Assembly: GCA_016194975.1 (NCBI GenBank)
Contig: JACQAM010000023.1
Location: 301,707 to 365,706 of the forward strand
Reading direction: 5' to 3'
DNA: 64,000 nt
Origin: Bacteroidota bacterium
GTDB taxonomy: Bacteria; Bacteroidota; Bacteroidia; Palsa-965
Of this stretch, positions 56,264 to 64,000 are shown piece after piece. The notes under the pieces are model-generated. The model did no database searches and was not told where the DNA came from. It saw only the letters and a program-made list of their open reading frames with translations. The stretch's first letter is position 1, and every line of letters starts with the position of its first letter. The translations under genes were made by a program, and so were the position numbers.

Positions 56264-56402
56264 TATCGGGTCCTGTTTTTTTAGATGTGCTATATTATGA
56301 AATTTCCTTCACTTTATAGCTGTTATTCGACGAGTTCAGCTTATCCTCTGTTGAAGGAATAAATTGCCCGATAAAGGAATATTATATCTATGATCCTGCC
56401 CA

Positions 56403-56434
56403 TAAAAAAAGTACCGGGCATTTCTACCCGGTAC
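56403..56434 (-). terminator. Rho-independent terminator of the small secreted gene
   Basis: GTACCGGG (56411-56418) pairs with CCCGGTAC (56427-56434); on the minus strand the stem is followed by seven Ts. It lies about 55 bases past the stop of the gene at 56490-56879. Confidence 0.8.
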
Positions 56435-56489
56435 AGACGCGCATCATCGCGCCACCTCCCGCTACTGCGCCTTCTTCACTCAATATTCA

Positions 56490-56879
56490 TCAGAATTTCA
56501 CCCTGATGTTTTTGCTTTTTTGTTTGCGGTGAAACAATCCGAGTGTCAGAAAATTATCCGGAGAACGCATTGCACCAAAAAGTTTTCTGAAATTTCCGTG
56601 CCCCTCTGTTCCATATTGATTCTTCAACTGGCGCACTTTCGGTGAATTCATTTCTTTCTTTTGTCTTTTGTCATAAGACGCTTTCGGTAATTTGTGGTAT
56701 TGTATTGAAATTCTTTTCTCCTTTTCGAATGATTTTCCCCTGGAAAAATTTCCGGGAGATGCATTGACAGTGGGGCATGATTCTACTTGTTTTTTTCCTT
56801 TGAAATTATTTCCTGCGCTGAGCGGAGAAAGAAATACAAGAGAAAATAAAAGGGTCGCAGATAGGATGGAGGTTTTCAT
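56490..56879 (-). CDS. Small secreted basic protein of unknown function
   Basis: A 129-residue protein starting at the ATG at 56877-56879 with a signal peptide (MKTSILSATLLFSLVFLSPL, ending SAG). The mature part is strongly basic with many Lys, Arg and Asn (FSRGKSFEKEKRISIQYHKL, KASYDKRQKKEMNSPKVRQL). I do not recognise a family. It has its own terminator and is divergent from the alpha-2-macroglobulin gene. It could bind nucleic acid or acidic surface polymers; that is a guess from composition. Confidence 0.7.
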   Translation of the reverse strand: MKTSILSATLLFSLVFLSPLSAGNNFKGKKQVESCPTVNASPGNFSRGKSFEKEKRISIQYHKLPKASYDKRQKKEMNSPKVRQLKNQYGTEGHGNFRKLFGAMRSPDNFLTLGLFHRKQKSKNIRVKF

Positions 56880-57121
56880 GATTGGTGGTTTTATAATCCT
56901 AATGCACTCCACTTTAAAAAGTCACAGTTTGCTCAAAAAAAATCTTAGCCCACCTATTAATCACTGGGCTATGATCGCTGGACTATGATTTTTTTATTTG
57001 AGGCAATTTTGAGATTGCTTCTACAATTATCATCCCGTAACCGACACCTGATAAAAAGCAGCTACATCTTATGAATTAGTCCTTCTGTTTGCTTTAGCTT
57101 CGTTCTATAAATCCAAAACCT

Positions 57122-60100
57122 ATGTCACGCCGACTTCTTCTTGCCCTCGCTTCCATGGTGGTCATCACCATGGCGATTATTCCGTTCATCGCACCGAGCA
57201 GTAAATCTGCTGTAGAATTCACCAAAGTCGATCCCGCATTCAGCCAGTGGGTAAGCGCATTCACTTCCGGAATTATTTCCAATGAATCGCGCATACGCAT
57301 CACGCTCACGAACGACTACACGGGCCCGATCACGCTCGACAAACCAACCGCGGAAGAATATTTTTCTTTCGATCCGGAAATTCCCGGCAAAACTTATTGG
57401 CTCGATAAAAGAACTCTCGAGTTCCGTCCCGATCAACGCATGCCTTCCGATCAGCAATATGCCGTGGAATTCTATCTGAGCAAGATCGTGACGAATGTTC
57501 CCGACAAATACAGCACCATGAAATTCAGTTTTCATACCATGAAGCAGGGCTTCAGCGTGGAAACAGATGCGATGCGAACTACTGATAAAAAAACAATGCG
57601 ATGGCAACAACTCGATGGCGTGCTGAGTACTGCCGATGCGGCCGATCCGAAAATTGTTGAACAATTACTTTCTGTAAAACAGGCCGGTAATTCAAAGATC
57701 CATATCAAGTGGACGCACGACGGAGATAATGTGACCAATCATTTTGTGGTGGACAGCATCATGCGCTCGGAAAAAGAAAGTAAAGTTGTTTTATCGTGGG
57801 ATGGAAAACCGATGAACATCGATTATAAAAATTCGAAAGAGTTCACGATTCCTTCGCTGAAAGATTTTCGTGTTACCGATGTGCGCGTTGAACAGGGCCA
57901 GGAACAATGCGTGGTGGTTGAATTCTCCGATCCGCTCCAGGAAAAACAGAATCTCGACGGACTCATTACGCTCGAAGACGGGGGCGCTCTGCGTTTCGCG
58001 ATCGAAGACAACGATATCAAAGTTTATCCTGAGACGGTGCTCAGCGGCGATCATTCACTGAATGTTGCCACAGGGATAAAAAATATTATTGGTTTTTCAT
58101 TGCCACATGCATTCACACAGACTTTGTCATTCGAAGAATTGAAACCTGCAGTGAAATTAGTTGGCAATGGAATTATTCTTCCCAATAGCGGCAACGGAAT
58201 GTTATTCCCGTTCGAAGCAGTGAGTTTGAAATCGATCGACGTGAAAATTATCCGCATTTATGAAAATAATATTCCGCAGTTCCTCCAGGTGAATTCGCTC
58301 GACGGCAGCAATGAATTGTACCGCGTTGGAAAAGTGGTGATCAAGAAAAAAATAGATCTCGTTGCAAAAAATAAATCCGATCTCACGAAGTGGATGAATT
58401 ATTCCCTCGATCTCGGCGACCTCATCAAGGCAGAACCCGGCGCCATTTACCGCGTTTCCATCGGTTTCAAAAAAGATTACGCGATGTACAATTGCCCGAA
58501 GGATACCACGCAGAATAATGTGAGCAATGAAGATGATAATTCCGATAACGGATTCGACAATGATGATGAAGATTACAGCGGCGATGGTGAATACGGTTAT
58601 TACGGCGGAGAATATTACGATTATGAAGATTACGATTATTACGGCGGCGGCAACGATGATCCGTGCGAAGAAAATTATTACTACGGAAAAACAGTTGCAA
58701 GAAATATCATCGCTTCCGATCTCGGGCTCATTGCGAAAAAAGGAAATGACGGCGACATGCTTTTTGCCGTGAACAACCTGCTCAGTACCGATCCGGTGAA
58801 TGCCGCGCAGATAGAAGTGTACGATTTCCAGGAACAATTGCTCGGCTCAGCGCAAACCGATGAAAATGGTTTTGCGAAACTGGATCTGAAAAAGAAAAAA
58901 CCATTTCTGCTCATTGCCAAAAGCGGCGATCAGCGCGGCTATTTAAAACTTGACAATGGTTCTTCCATTTCCGTTTCTGCATTCGATGTCGGCGGCGATG
59001 AAGTTCAGAAAGGACTGAAAGGATTTATTTACGGTGAACGCGGCGTGTGGAGGCCCGGCGATACGTTGTTCCTCGGATTCATTCTCGAAGACAAACAGAA
59101 TGTGCTCCCGCTCAATCACCCGGTAACGCTCGATCTCTCCAATGCGCGCGGGCAACAGGTAACACGCATTGTGCGCACGGAATCGCTCAACGGATTTTAT
59201 ACGTACGCCATACCTACGGATGCAGATGCGCCTACGGGCAACTGGAATGTGCGCGTGAAAGTGGGCGGAGCAATTTTCAATAAATCATTGAAAGTGGAAA
59301 CCGTGATGCCGAATCGTTTGAAAATAAATCTTGATTTCGGAAAAGTTACGGCGCTGAACAACGACAAGGATTCGAAAATAAAAATTCATGCTAACTGGCT
59401 CACGGGCGCAAAAGCAAAAAATTTGCGCGCAACGGTCGATGCAAGTTTGTACAAAACAACCACCACGTTCAAAGGATATGAGAATTATATTTTCGATGAC
59501 CCGGCAACGAATTTTTACACCGACAGTAAAACTATTTTCGACGAGAATCTCGATGCGAATGGCGATGCAGAATTCAAACCCGATTTTTCGGGTGAAAATG
59601 CACCGGGTATGCTCAATGCATCGTTCAATACGCGCGTGTTCGAAGAAGGCGGCGCATTCAGCAGCGATCATTTTACAATGGATTATTCTCCTTATGATTC
59701 CTACGTCGGTTTGTATATGCCCGAAGGAAATTTGTGGGGAGGAATGCTCGAAACAGGAAAAGACTGGAATATGCGGGTGGTTACCGTTGACAAAAACGGA
59801 AAAGCCATTTCAAAATCAAAATTGTCAGTGAAAGTTTATAAAGTCGATTGGAGATGGTGGTGGAGTTCCGACAATGATAATCTTGCGAATTATGTAACGA
59901 GCGATTATTACCAACCGTATTTTCAGAAAGAGATCAGTACAAAAAATGGTGTCGGTTCTTTTTCGCTCAATGTGAAAAACGAAGATTACGGGCGTTATCT
60001 CATTCGCGTTACCGATGAAGAAGGCGGGCATTCCACCGGATCGCTTGCGTGGTTCGACTGGCCGTATTGGGATGGAAGCGGAACAAAAAATACCGATGTG

Positions 60101-62746
60101 GCAAGCATGCTTCAATTTACTTCCGATAAAACAAAATATAATGTGGGAGATAAAATGACGATCACTATTCCTTCGCCCGGGCAGGGACGCGCACTTGTTT
60201 CCATCGAGAATGGTTCAAAGATCATCAGCGCACAATGGATCAAATCGGAAAAGAAAGGAAATCTCACTTGCGAAATTCCGATCACTTCAGAAATGGCGCC
60301 GAACGTTTATGTGAATGTTACGCTCATTCAACCACACGGACAAGTGAAGAACGATGCACCGATAAGATTATATGGAGTGATCCCGATCATGGTAGATGAT
60401 CCCACTACGCATCTCTCCCCGATCGTCACCACTTCTTCTCCCGTCTGGAAACCGGAAGAAAATGCTTCTGTTACTGTTTCGGAAAAAGATGGAAAAGCAA
60501 TGACGTACACTGTTGCTGTTGTTGATGAAGGATTGCTCGATCTCACACGATTCAAAACTCCCGATCCGTGGAATAATTTTTATTCGCGTGAAGCGCTCGG
60601 TGTAAAAACGTGGGACATGTATGATCTCGTGATGGGCGCGTACGGCGCAGAACTCACGCGCGTGCTCGGAATCGGCGGCGACGGATCGGAAACAGATCGC
60701 GGAGGAAAAAAAGCAAATCGTTTTAAACCGATGGTGAAATTCATGGGGCCGTTTGAACTGAAACCGGGAGAGAAAAAAACTTCCACCTTCATGATGCCGC
60801 AATATGTTGGATCCGTTCGCGTGATGGTGATCGCCGGAGAAAATAATGCGTATGGAAATGCAGAGAAAACTGTTCCGGTGAGAAAACCATTGATGATACT
60901 CGGAACATTGCCGCGTGTTGTCGGGCCAGGCGAAACAGTCGATCTTCCTGTAGATGTTTTTGCAATGGAAACGAAAGTGAAAAAAGCTACGGTCACTGTT
61001 GCGGTGAATAATCTTTTTACGATCACCGACGGCGCTACAAAAAACACTTCGTTCAAAGAGATCGGCGATAACATTGTTACTTTCCATCTGAAAGTTGCCG
61101 ATGCGGTGGGAACAGGAGTTGTAAAAATAAATGCAACGGGTGGTGGTGAACATGCAGAATATGAAATTGAACTCGATGTGCGCAATCCGAATCCGGAGAT
61201 GACCGATGCTTATGAAGCGGTGGTGGATCCCGGACAAACCTGGTCGAGTGATTATTCTCCGGTGGGTGTGCTCGGAACAAATAAAGGAACACTCGAAGTG
61301 AGTTCCATTCCGCCGATCAATCTTGGTGAGCGGTTGAATTATCTTCTTTCCTATCCGCACGGGTGCGTGGAGCAAACCACTTCGTCAGTGTTCCCGCAAC
61401 TTTATCTTGCTGATGTGATGACACTCGATGATAAAAAGAAAAATATTATTGATGTGAATGTGAAAGCGGGAATTCAGAAGTTGAATAATTTCCAGACTTC
61501 TTCCGGCGGACTCAGTTACTGGCCCGGAGAAAGTGAACCGAGTGAATGGGGAAGTAATTATGCCGGGCATTTTCTCCTCGAAGCGCAGGCAAAAGGATAC
61601 ACCGTTCCTTCCTCGCTCATCGACAACTGGAAAAAATTTCAGCGCGAGCAAGCCATCAACTGGGCGCCGCATTACGATAAATATTATTACCAGTATGATG
61701 ATTTTATCCAGGCGTATCGCCTCTACACACTTGCTCTTGCAAAATCTCCTGAACTCGGTGCGATGAATCGTTTGCGCGAAGTGAAAACACTTTCGCTCTC
61801 TGCAAAATGGAGATTGGCCGCAGCTTATCAGCTCGCAGGCCAGCCCGAAATTGCGGGAGAAATTGTGAAGGATCTTGCAATGGTAGTTCCCCCGTATTCA
61901 GAAATGGATTGGACTTATGGTTGTGGTGATCGCGATGATGCTATGATCCTCGAAACGCTGAGCTTAATGGGAGGAACATGGAGAACGAAAGGCGCATCGC
62001 TCGCTAAAAATATTGCGGAGACGATGGACAAATCCGGTTACTGGATGAGTACACAGTCCACTGCTTACTGTCTCATCGCGCTTTGCAAATTCAGCGCATC
62101 AGATAAAACTGCGACGGGTGTGAATTATAATTATTCCTTCACCGGGAAAACAGGAAATGTAAATGACAAAAAATCTGTTTCGCAGGTGGATATGAATATC
62201 AAAGACACGAATCCGGGAAAAATAACGGTAAAAAATAATGGAGGGAATACTCTTTTCGTTCGCGTGGTCATGAGTGGAATTCCATCTGCCGGACAGGAAA
62301 AAGATGCGGAAAATAATCTGAACCTCACTGTTTCTTACACTACAGTAAATGGTTTGCCGCTCGACGTTTCTAAAATAGACCAGGGAACAGATTTCGTTGC
62401 ATGTGTTACCGTTTACAATCCCGGATTGCATGGTGAGTATCGTCAAATGGCGCTCTCGCAGATCTTTCCTTCCGGTTGGGAAATACGCAATGAAAGAATG
62501 GAAGACGGTCCATCGACAGTCACCAGCGATTATTCCGATTACCAGGATATTCGCGACGATCGTGTGTACACTTATTTCTTTGTTCCGCAGCAGAAATCAA
62601 AAACGTTCCGCATACAATTGAATGCTGCTTATGCCGGACATTATTATCTGCCGGGAATAAATGTAGAAGCGATGTATGATCACACCATCAATGCGCGCAA
62701 GGCGGGACAGTGGGTGGATGTGGTTGGAGAATCGGATATTCAGTAA
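57122..62746 (+). CDS. Alpha-2-macroglobulin family protein with thioester motif
   Basis: A 1874-residue broad-range protease trap. A hydrophobic N-terminal segment (residues 5-22) should anchor it in the periplasm. Macroglobulin-like domains fill the N-terminal part; an acidic Asp/Glu/Tyr/Gly-rich stretch (about 460-520, DDNSDNGFDNDDEDYSGDGE and beyond) is inserted early; the domain with GEKKTSTFMMPQYVGSVRVM precedes the thioester domain. The thioester motif is YPHGCVEQTTSS with Cys1415 and Gln1418 intact, so it can bind attacking proteases covalently. The terminal receptor-binding-like domain ends near residue 1860. Bacterial homologues often sit next to pbpC, which repairs peptidoglycan; it is not within the window downstream. 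A terminator follows. Confidence 0.95.
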   Translation: MSRRLLLALASMVVITMAIIPFIAPSSKSAVEFTKVDPAFSQWVSAFTSGIISNESRIRITLTNDYTGPITLDKPTAEEYFSFDPEIPGKTYWLDKRTLEFRPDQRMPSDQQYAVEFYLSKIVTNVPDKYSTMKFSFHTMKQGFSVETDAMRTTDKKTMRWQQLDGVLSTADAADPKIVEQLLSVKQAGNSKIHIKWTHDGDNVTNHFVVDSIMRSEKESKVVLSWDGKPMNIDYKNSKEFTIPSLKDFRVTDVRVEQGQEQCVVVEFSDPLQEKQNLDGLITLEDGGALRFAIEDNDIKVYPETVLSGDHSLNVATGIKNIIGFSLPHAFTQTLSFEELKPAVKLVGNGIILPNSGNGMLFPFEAVSLKSIDVKIIRIYENNIPQFLQVNSLDGSNELYRVGKVVIKKKIDLVAKNKSDLTKWMNYSLDLGDLIKAEPGAIYRVSIGFKKDYAMYNCPKDTTQNNVSNEDDNSDNGFDNDDEDYSGDGEYGYYGGEYYDYEDYDYYGGGNDDPCEENYYYGKTVARNIIASDLGLIAKKGNDGDMLFAVNNLLSTDPVNAAQIEVYDFQEQLLGSAQTDENGFAKLDLKKKKPFLLIAKSGDQRGYLKLDNGSSISVSAFDVGGDEVQKGLKGFIYGERGVWRPGDTLFLGFILEDKQNVLPLNHPVTLDLSNARGQQVTRIVRTESLNGFYTYAIPTDADAPTGNWNVRVKVGGAIFNKSLKVETVMPNRLKINLDFGKVTALNNDKDSKIKIHANWLTGAKAKNLRATVDASLYKTTTTFKGYENYIFDDPATNFYTDSKTIFDENLDANGDAEFKPDFSGENAPGMLNASFNTRVFEEGGAFSSDHFTMDYSPYDSYVGLYMPEGNLWGGMLETGKDWNMRVVTVDKNGKAISKSKLSVKVYKVDWRWWWSSDNDNLANYVTSDYYQPYFQKEISTKNGVGSFSLNVKNEDYGRYLIRVTDEEGGHSTGSLAWFDWPYWDGSGTKNTDVASMLQFTSDKTKYNVGDKMTITIPSPGQGRALVSIENGSKIISAQWIKSEKKGNLTCEIPITSEMAPNVYVNVTLIQPHGQVKNDAPIRLYGVIPIMVDDPTTHLSPIVTTSSPVWKPEENASVTVSEKDGKAMTYTVAVVDEGLLDLTRFKTPDPWNNFYSREALGVKTWDMYDLVMGAYGAELTRVLGIGGDGSETDRGGKKANRFKPMVKFMGPFELKPGEKKTSTFMMPQYVGSVRVMVIAGENNAYGNAEKTVPVRKPLMILGTLPRVVGPGETVDLPVDVFAMETKVKKATVTVAVNNLFTITDGATKNTSFKEIGDNIVTFHLKVADAVGTGVVKINATGGGEHAEYEIELDVRNPNPEMTDAYEAVVDPGQTWSSDYSPVGVLGTNKGTLEVSSIPPINLGERLNYLLSYPHGCVEQTTSSVFPQLYLADVMTLDDKKKNIIDVNVKAGIQKLNNFQTSSGGLSYWPGESEPSEWGSNYAGHFLLEAQAKGYTVPSSLIDNWKKFQREQAINWAPHYDKYYYQYDDFIQAYRLYTLALAKSPELGAMNRLREVKTLSLSAKWRLAAAYQLAGQPEIAGEIVKDLAMVVPPYSEMDWTYGCGDRDDAMILETLSLMGGTWRTKGASLAKNIAETMDKSGYWMSTQSTAYCLIALCKFSASDKTATGVNYNYSFTGKTGNVNDKKSVSQVDMNIKDTNPGKITVKNNGGNTLFVRVVMSGIPSAGQEKDAENNLNLTVSYTTVNGLPLDVSKIDQGTDFVACVTVYNPGLHGEYRQMALSQIFPSGWEIRNERMEDGPSTVTSDYSDYQDIRDDRVYTYFFVPQQKSKTFRIQLNAAYAGHYYLPGINVEAMYDHTINARKAGQWVDVVGESDIQ

Positions 62747-62796
62747 AATTATTTTTGATTTTTGATTCTACATTTTAGATCGGAAATTCTACGGAT

Positions 62797-62828
62797 AAAA
62801 AACTCTCCCTTCAACGGGGGAGTTTTTT
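62797..62828 (+). terminator. Rho-independent terminator after the alpha-2-macroglobulin gene
   Basis: AAAAAACTCTCCC (62797-62809) pairs with GGGGGAGTTTTTT (62816-62828) with a 6-base loop and one T-G pair, followed by more Ts. It separates the two plus-strand genes. Confidence 0.85.
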
Positions 62829-62848
62829 TTATTTAATTTCGGTTGAAG

Positions 62849-64000
62849 ATGAAGGAGCTGCGAATAATATTTTTTTTCCTGGTTGTCATTTTTCTTTTTT
62901 CCTGCGATGAAGAAGGAAAGAAAAAAAATGATGCGGGTACGAATTCATTGGTTGCCATAAAATATCCATTGCCGCAGAATACGGATTCACTGATTGCTCT
63001 TCTTAAAACTCTTCCTGGCGATACGAACAAGGTGAATGCGTTGAACGCACTCTGTTGGCAAATGAAGAACGGAGATCCCGATACGGCCCTGGTCGTTGGC
63101 AATGATGCGTTGAATCTCGCTGTTAAATTGAAGTGGGAAAACGGGCAGGCCGATGCGTTGGGGAACATCGGGGTTTGTTACCGGAACAAAGGTGATCATC
63201 CCAAATCACTCGATTATTTTATCCGCTCGCTGAAGATTTTCGAGAAAGAAAATGACGGGCTGGGAATCGCAGCACGGCTTGGCAGTATCGGTACCGTTTA
63301 TTTTTCTGAAGAGGATTTTCCAAAAGCAAAAGAATGGTTCCTGAAAGCACTCCGGAAATCACAGGAGTTGAATGACAAAAGCAAGATTGCGGCACAACTC
63401 GGGAACATCGGCAATGTTTATTTCAAAGAAGGGCAATATATTGAGGCCATTGATTACGATAACCGCGCCCTGAATATTTTCCGGGAAATCAAGTCAAAGA
63501 AAGAAGTCGAATTGAACCTGAGTAATATCGGAATCAACTACAGTTTCATGGCCAAAGAAAAAAACGATCCTGCTGAACGGGATACGCTTCGGCGGAAAGC
63601 AATGCAATATTATTCGCAGGCTTACCAGTTGTCGCTGCAAATGCACAGCAAAAGAAGGCAGGCAAAAAATCTCGGGATGATCGGTTCACTCTATGGAGAA
63701 GAATATAATTTTAAACCTGCCTACGATTATGTTTATAAGGCGCTCACCCTTTCTGACAGTATCGGTGCAAAAGATTATGTGAAGGATTGGTATGAAGGAT
63801 TGAGCACACTTTACGAAGAATCCACCATTCCTCTCCCCGATTCCATTGGCGGAAAATTACTCAACATGGAACAGATGCGTTTGCGTTCGCTCCATTATTT
63901 TAAAAGTTATGTGAATCTGCGCGACACACTTTTCTCCCAGGAAAATAAAAAGCAACTCGTGCAGAAGGAAATGAATTATGAATTTGATAAAAAGCAGGAG
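62849..64000 (+). CDS. TPR lipoprotein, C-terminus beyond the window
   Basis: The first 384 codons are in the window, starting at the ATG at 62849. A lipoprotein-type signal (FFFLVVIFLFSC, Cys near 18) is followed by TPR units (NALCWQMKNGDPDTALVVGN, LGNIGNVYFKEGQYIEAIDY, LGMIGSLYGEEYNFKPAYDY). The last residues (LFSQENKKQLVQKEMNYEF) are the usual linker before a transmembrane helix and an output domain such as a LytS kinase, adenylate cyclase or SpoIIE-type phosphatase in Bacteroidota; the domain itself is not visible, so the function is open. No stop codon is seen. Confidence 0.8.
   Translation, partial: MKELRIIFFFLVVIFLFSCDEEGKKKNDAGTNSLVAIKYPLPQNTDSLIALLKTLPGDTNKVNALNALCWQMKNGDPDTALVVGNDALNLAVKLKWENGQADALGNIGVCYRNKGDHPKSLDYFIRSLKIFEKENDGLGIAARLGSIGTVYFSEEDFPKAKEWFLKALRKSQELNDKSKIAAQLGNIGNVYFKEGQYIEAIDYDNRALNIFREIKSKKEVELNLSNIGINYSFMAKEKNDPAERDTLRRKAMQYYSQAYQLSLQMHSKRRQAKNLGMIGSLYGEEYNFKPAYDYVYKALTLSDSIGAKDYVKDWYEGLSTLYEESTIPLPDSIGGKLLNMEQMRLRSLHYFKSYVNLRDTLFSQENKKQLVQKEMNYEFDKKQE

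Overview
The window comes from the chromosome of a Bacteroidota bacterium, probably an environmental lineage. Eight genes end in type IX secretion (T9SS) sorting domains with a YPNP-type entry motif and a final G-x-Y beta-sandwich. Promoters with the Bacteroidota TAnnTTTG -7 box can be read, Shine-Dalgarno sites are mostly absent, and the families (propeller histidine kinases, SBBP proteins, collagen-like YQGVARD proteins, alpha-2-macroglobulin) are typical of the phylum. I saw no tRNA, rRNA, CRISPR array or full insertion sequence. GC content and codon use were judged by eye only.

Layout. 1-13070: a lipoprotein pair, a sugar MFS permease with a large internal insertion, a peroxiredoxin, a GT-C-like membrane protein, a LytS-type propeller kinase, TPR and RHS-like proteins, and a prolyl oligopeptidase lipoprotein. 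13074-19817: three T9SS cargo proteins (BNR-type, M1 peptidase, kelch-type), a secreted unknown and a VOC lipoprotein. 19883-23999: an AT-richer accessory island with a ParDE toxin-antitoxin operon between two copies of a hairpin-rich repeat, followed by a two-gene SIR2-HerA anti-phage system. 24006-27453: the pntAA-pntAB-pntB transhydrogenase operon with an unrelated four-helix-bundle gene inside it. 27914-32673: a collagen-like protein, a short T9SS protein and an SBBP propeller protein. 32955-36740: a NarL-type response regulator next to its propeller kinase. 36829-46377: YkgJ, lipoproteins, a large T9SS propeller, DUF2179, a possible baeRF relative, a DUF6973-like protein and an ABC-F ATPase, with many palindromic or tandem repeats between them. 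46746-49841: a second T9SS M1 peptidase whose 3' end is duplicated on the far side of a small toxin-antitoxin locus with a frameshifted toxin. 49907-56263: a 2118-residue T9SS adhesin-like protein with six copies of an exact 306-bp repeat. 57122-64000: an alpha-2-macroglobulin with an intact thioester motif, then a truncated TPR lipoprotein.

The core theme is the cell surface: secreted peptidases, propellers, adhesins and lipoproteins, with two large periplasmic-propeller sensor kinases. The variable material is a SIR2-HerA defence pair, two toxin-antitoxin loci each bounded by direct repeats, and a family of GC-rich hairpins. One such hairpin lies in frame inside the ATPase domain of a histidine kinase.
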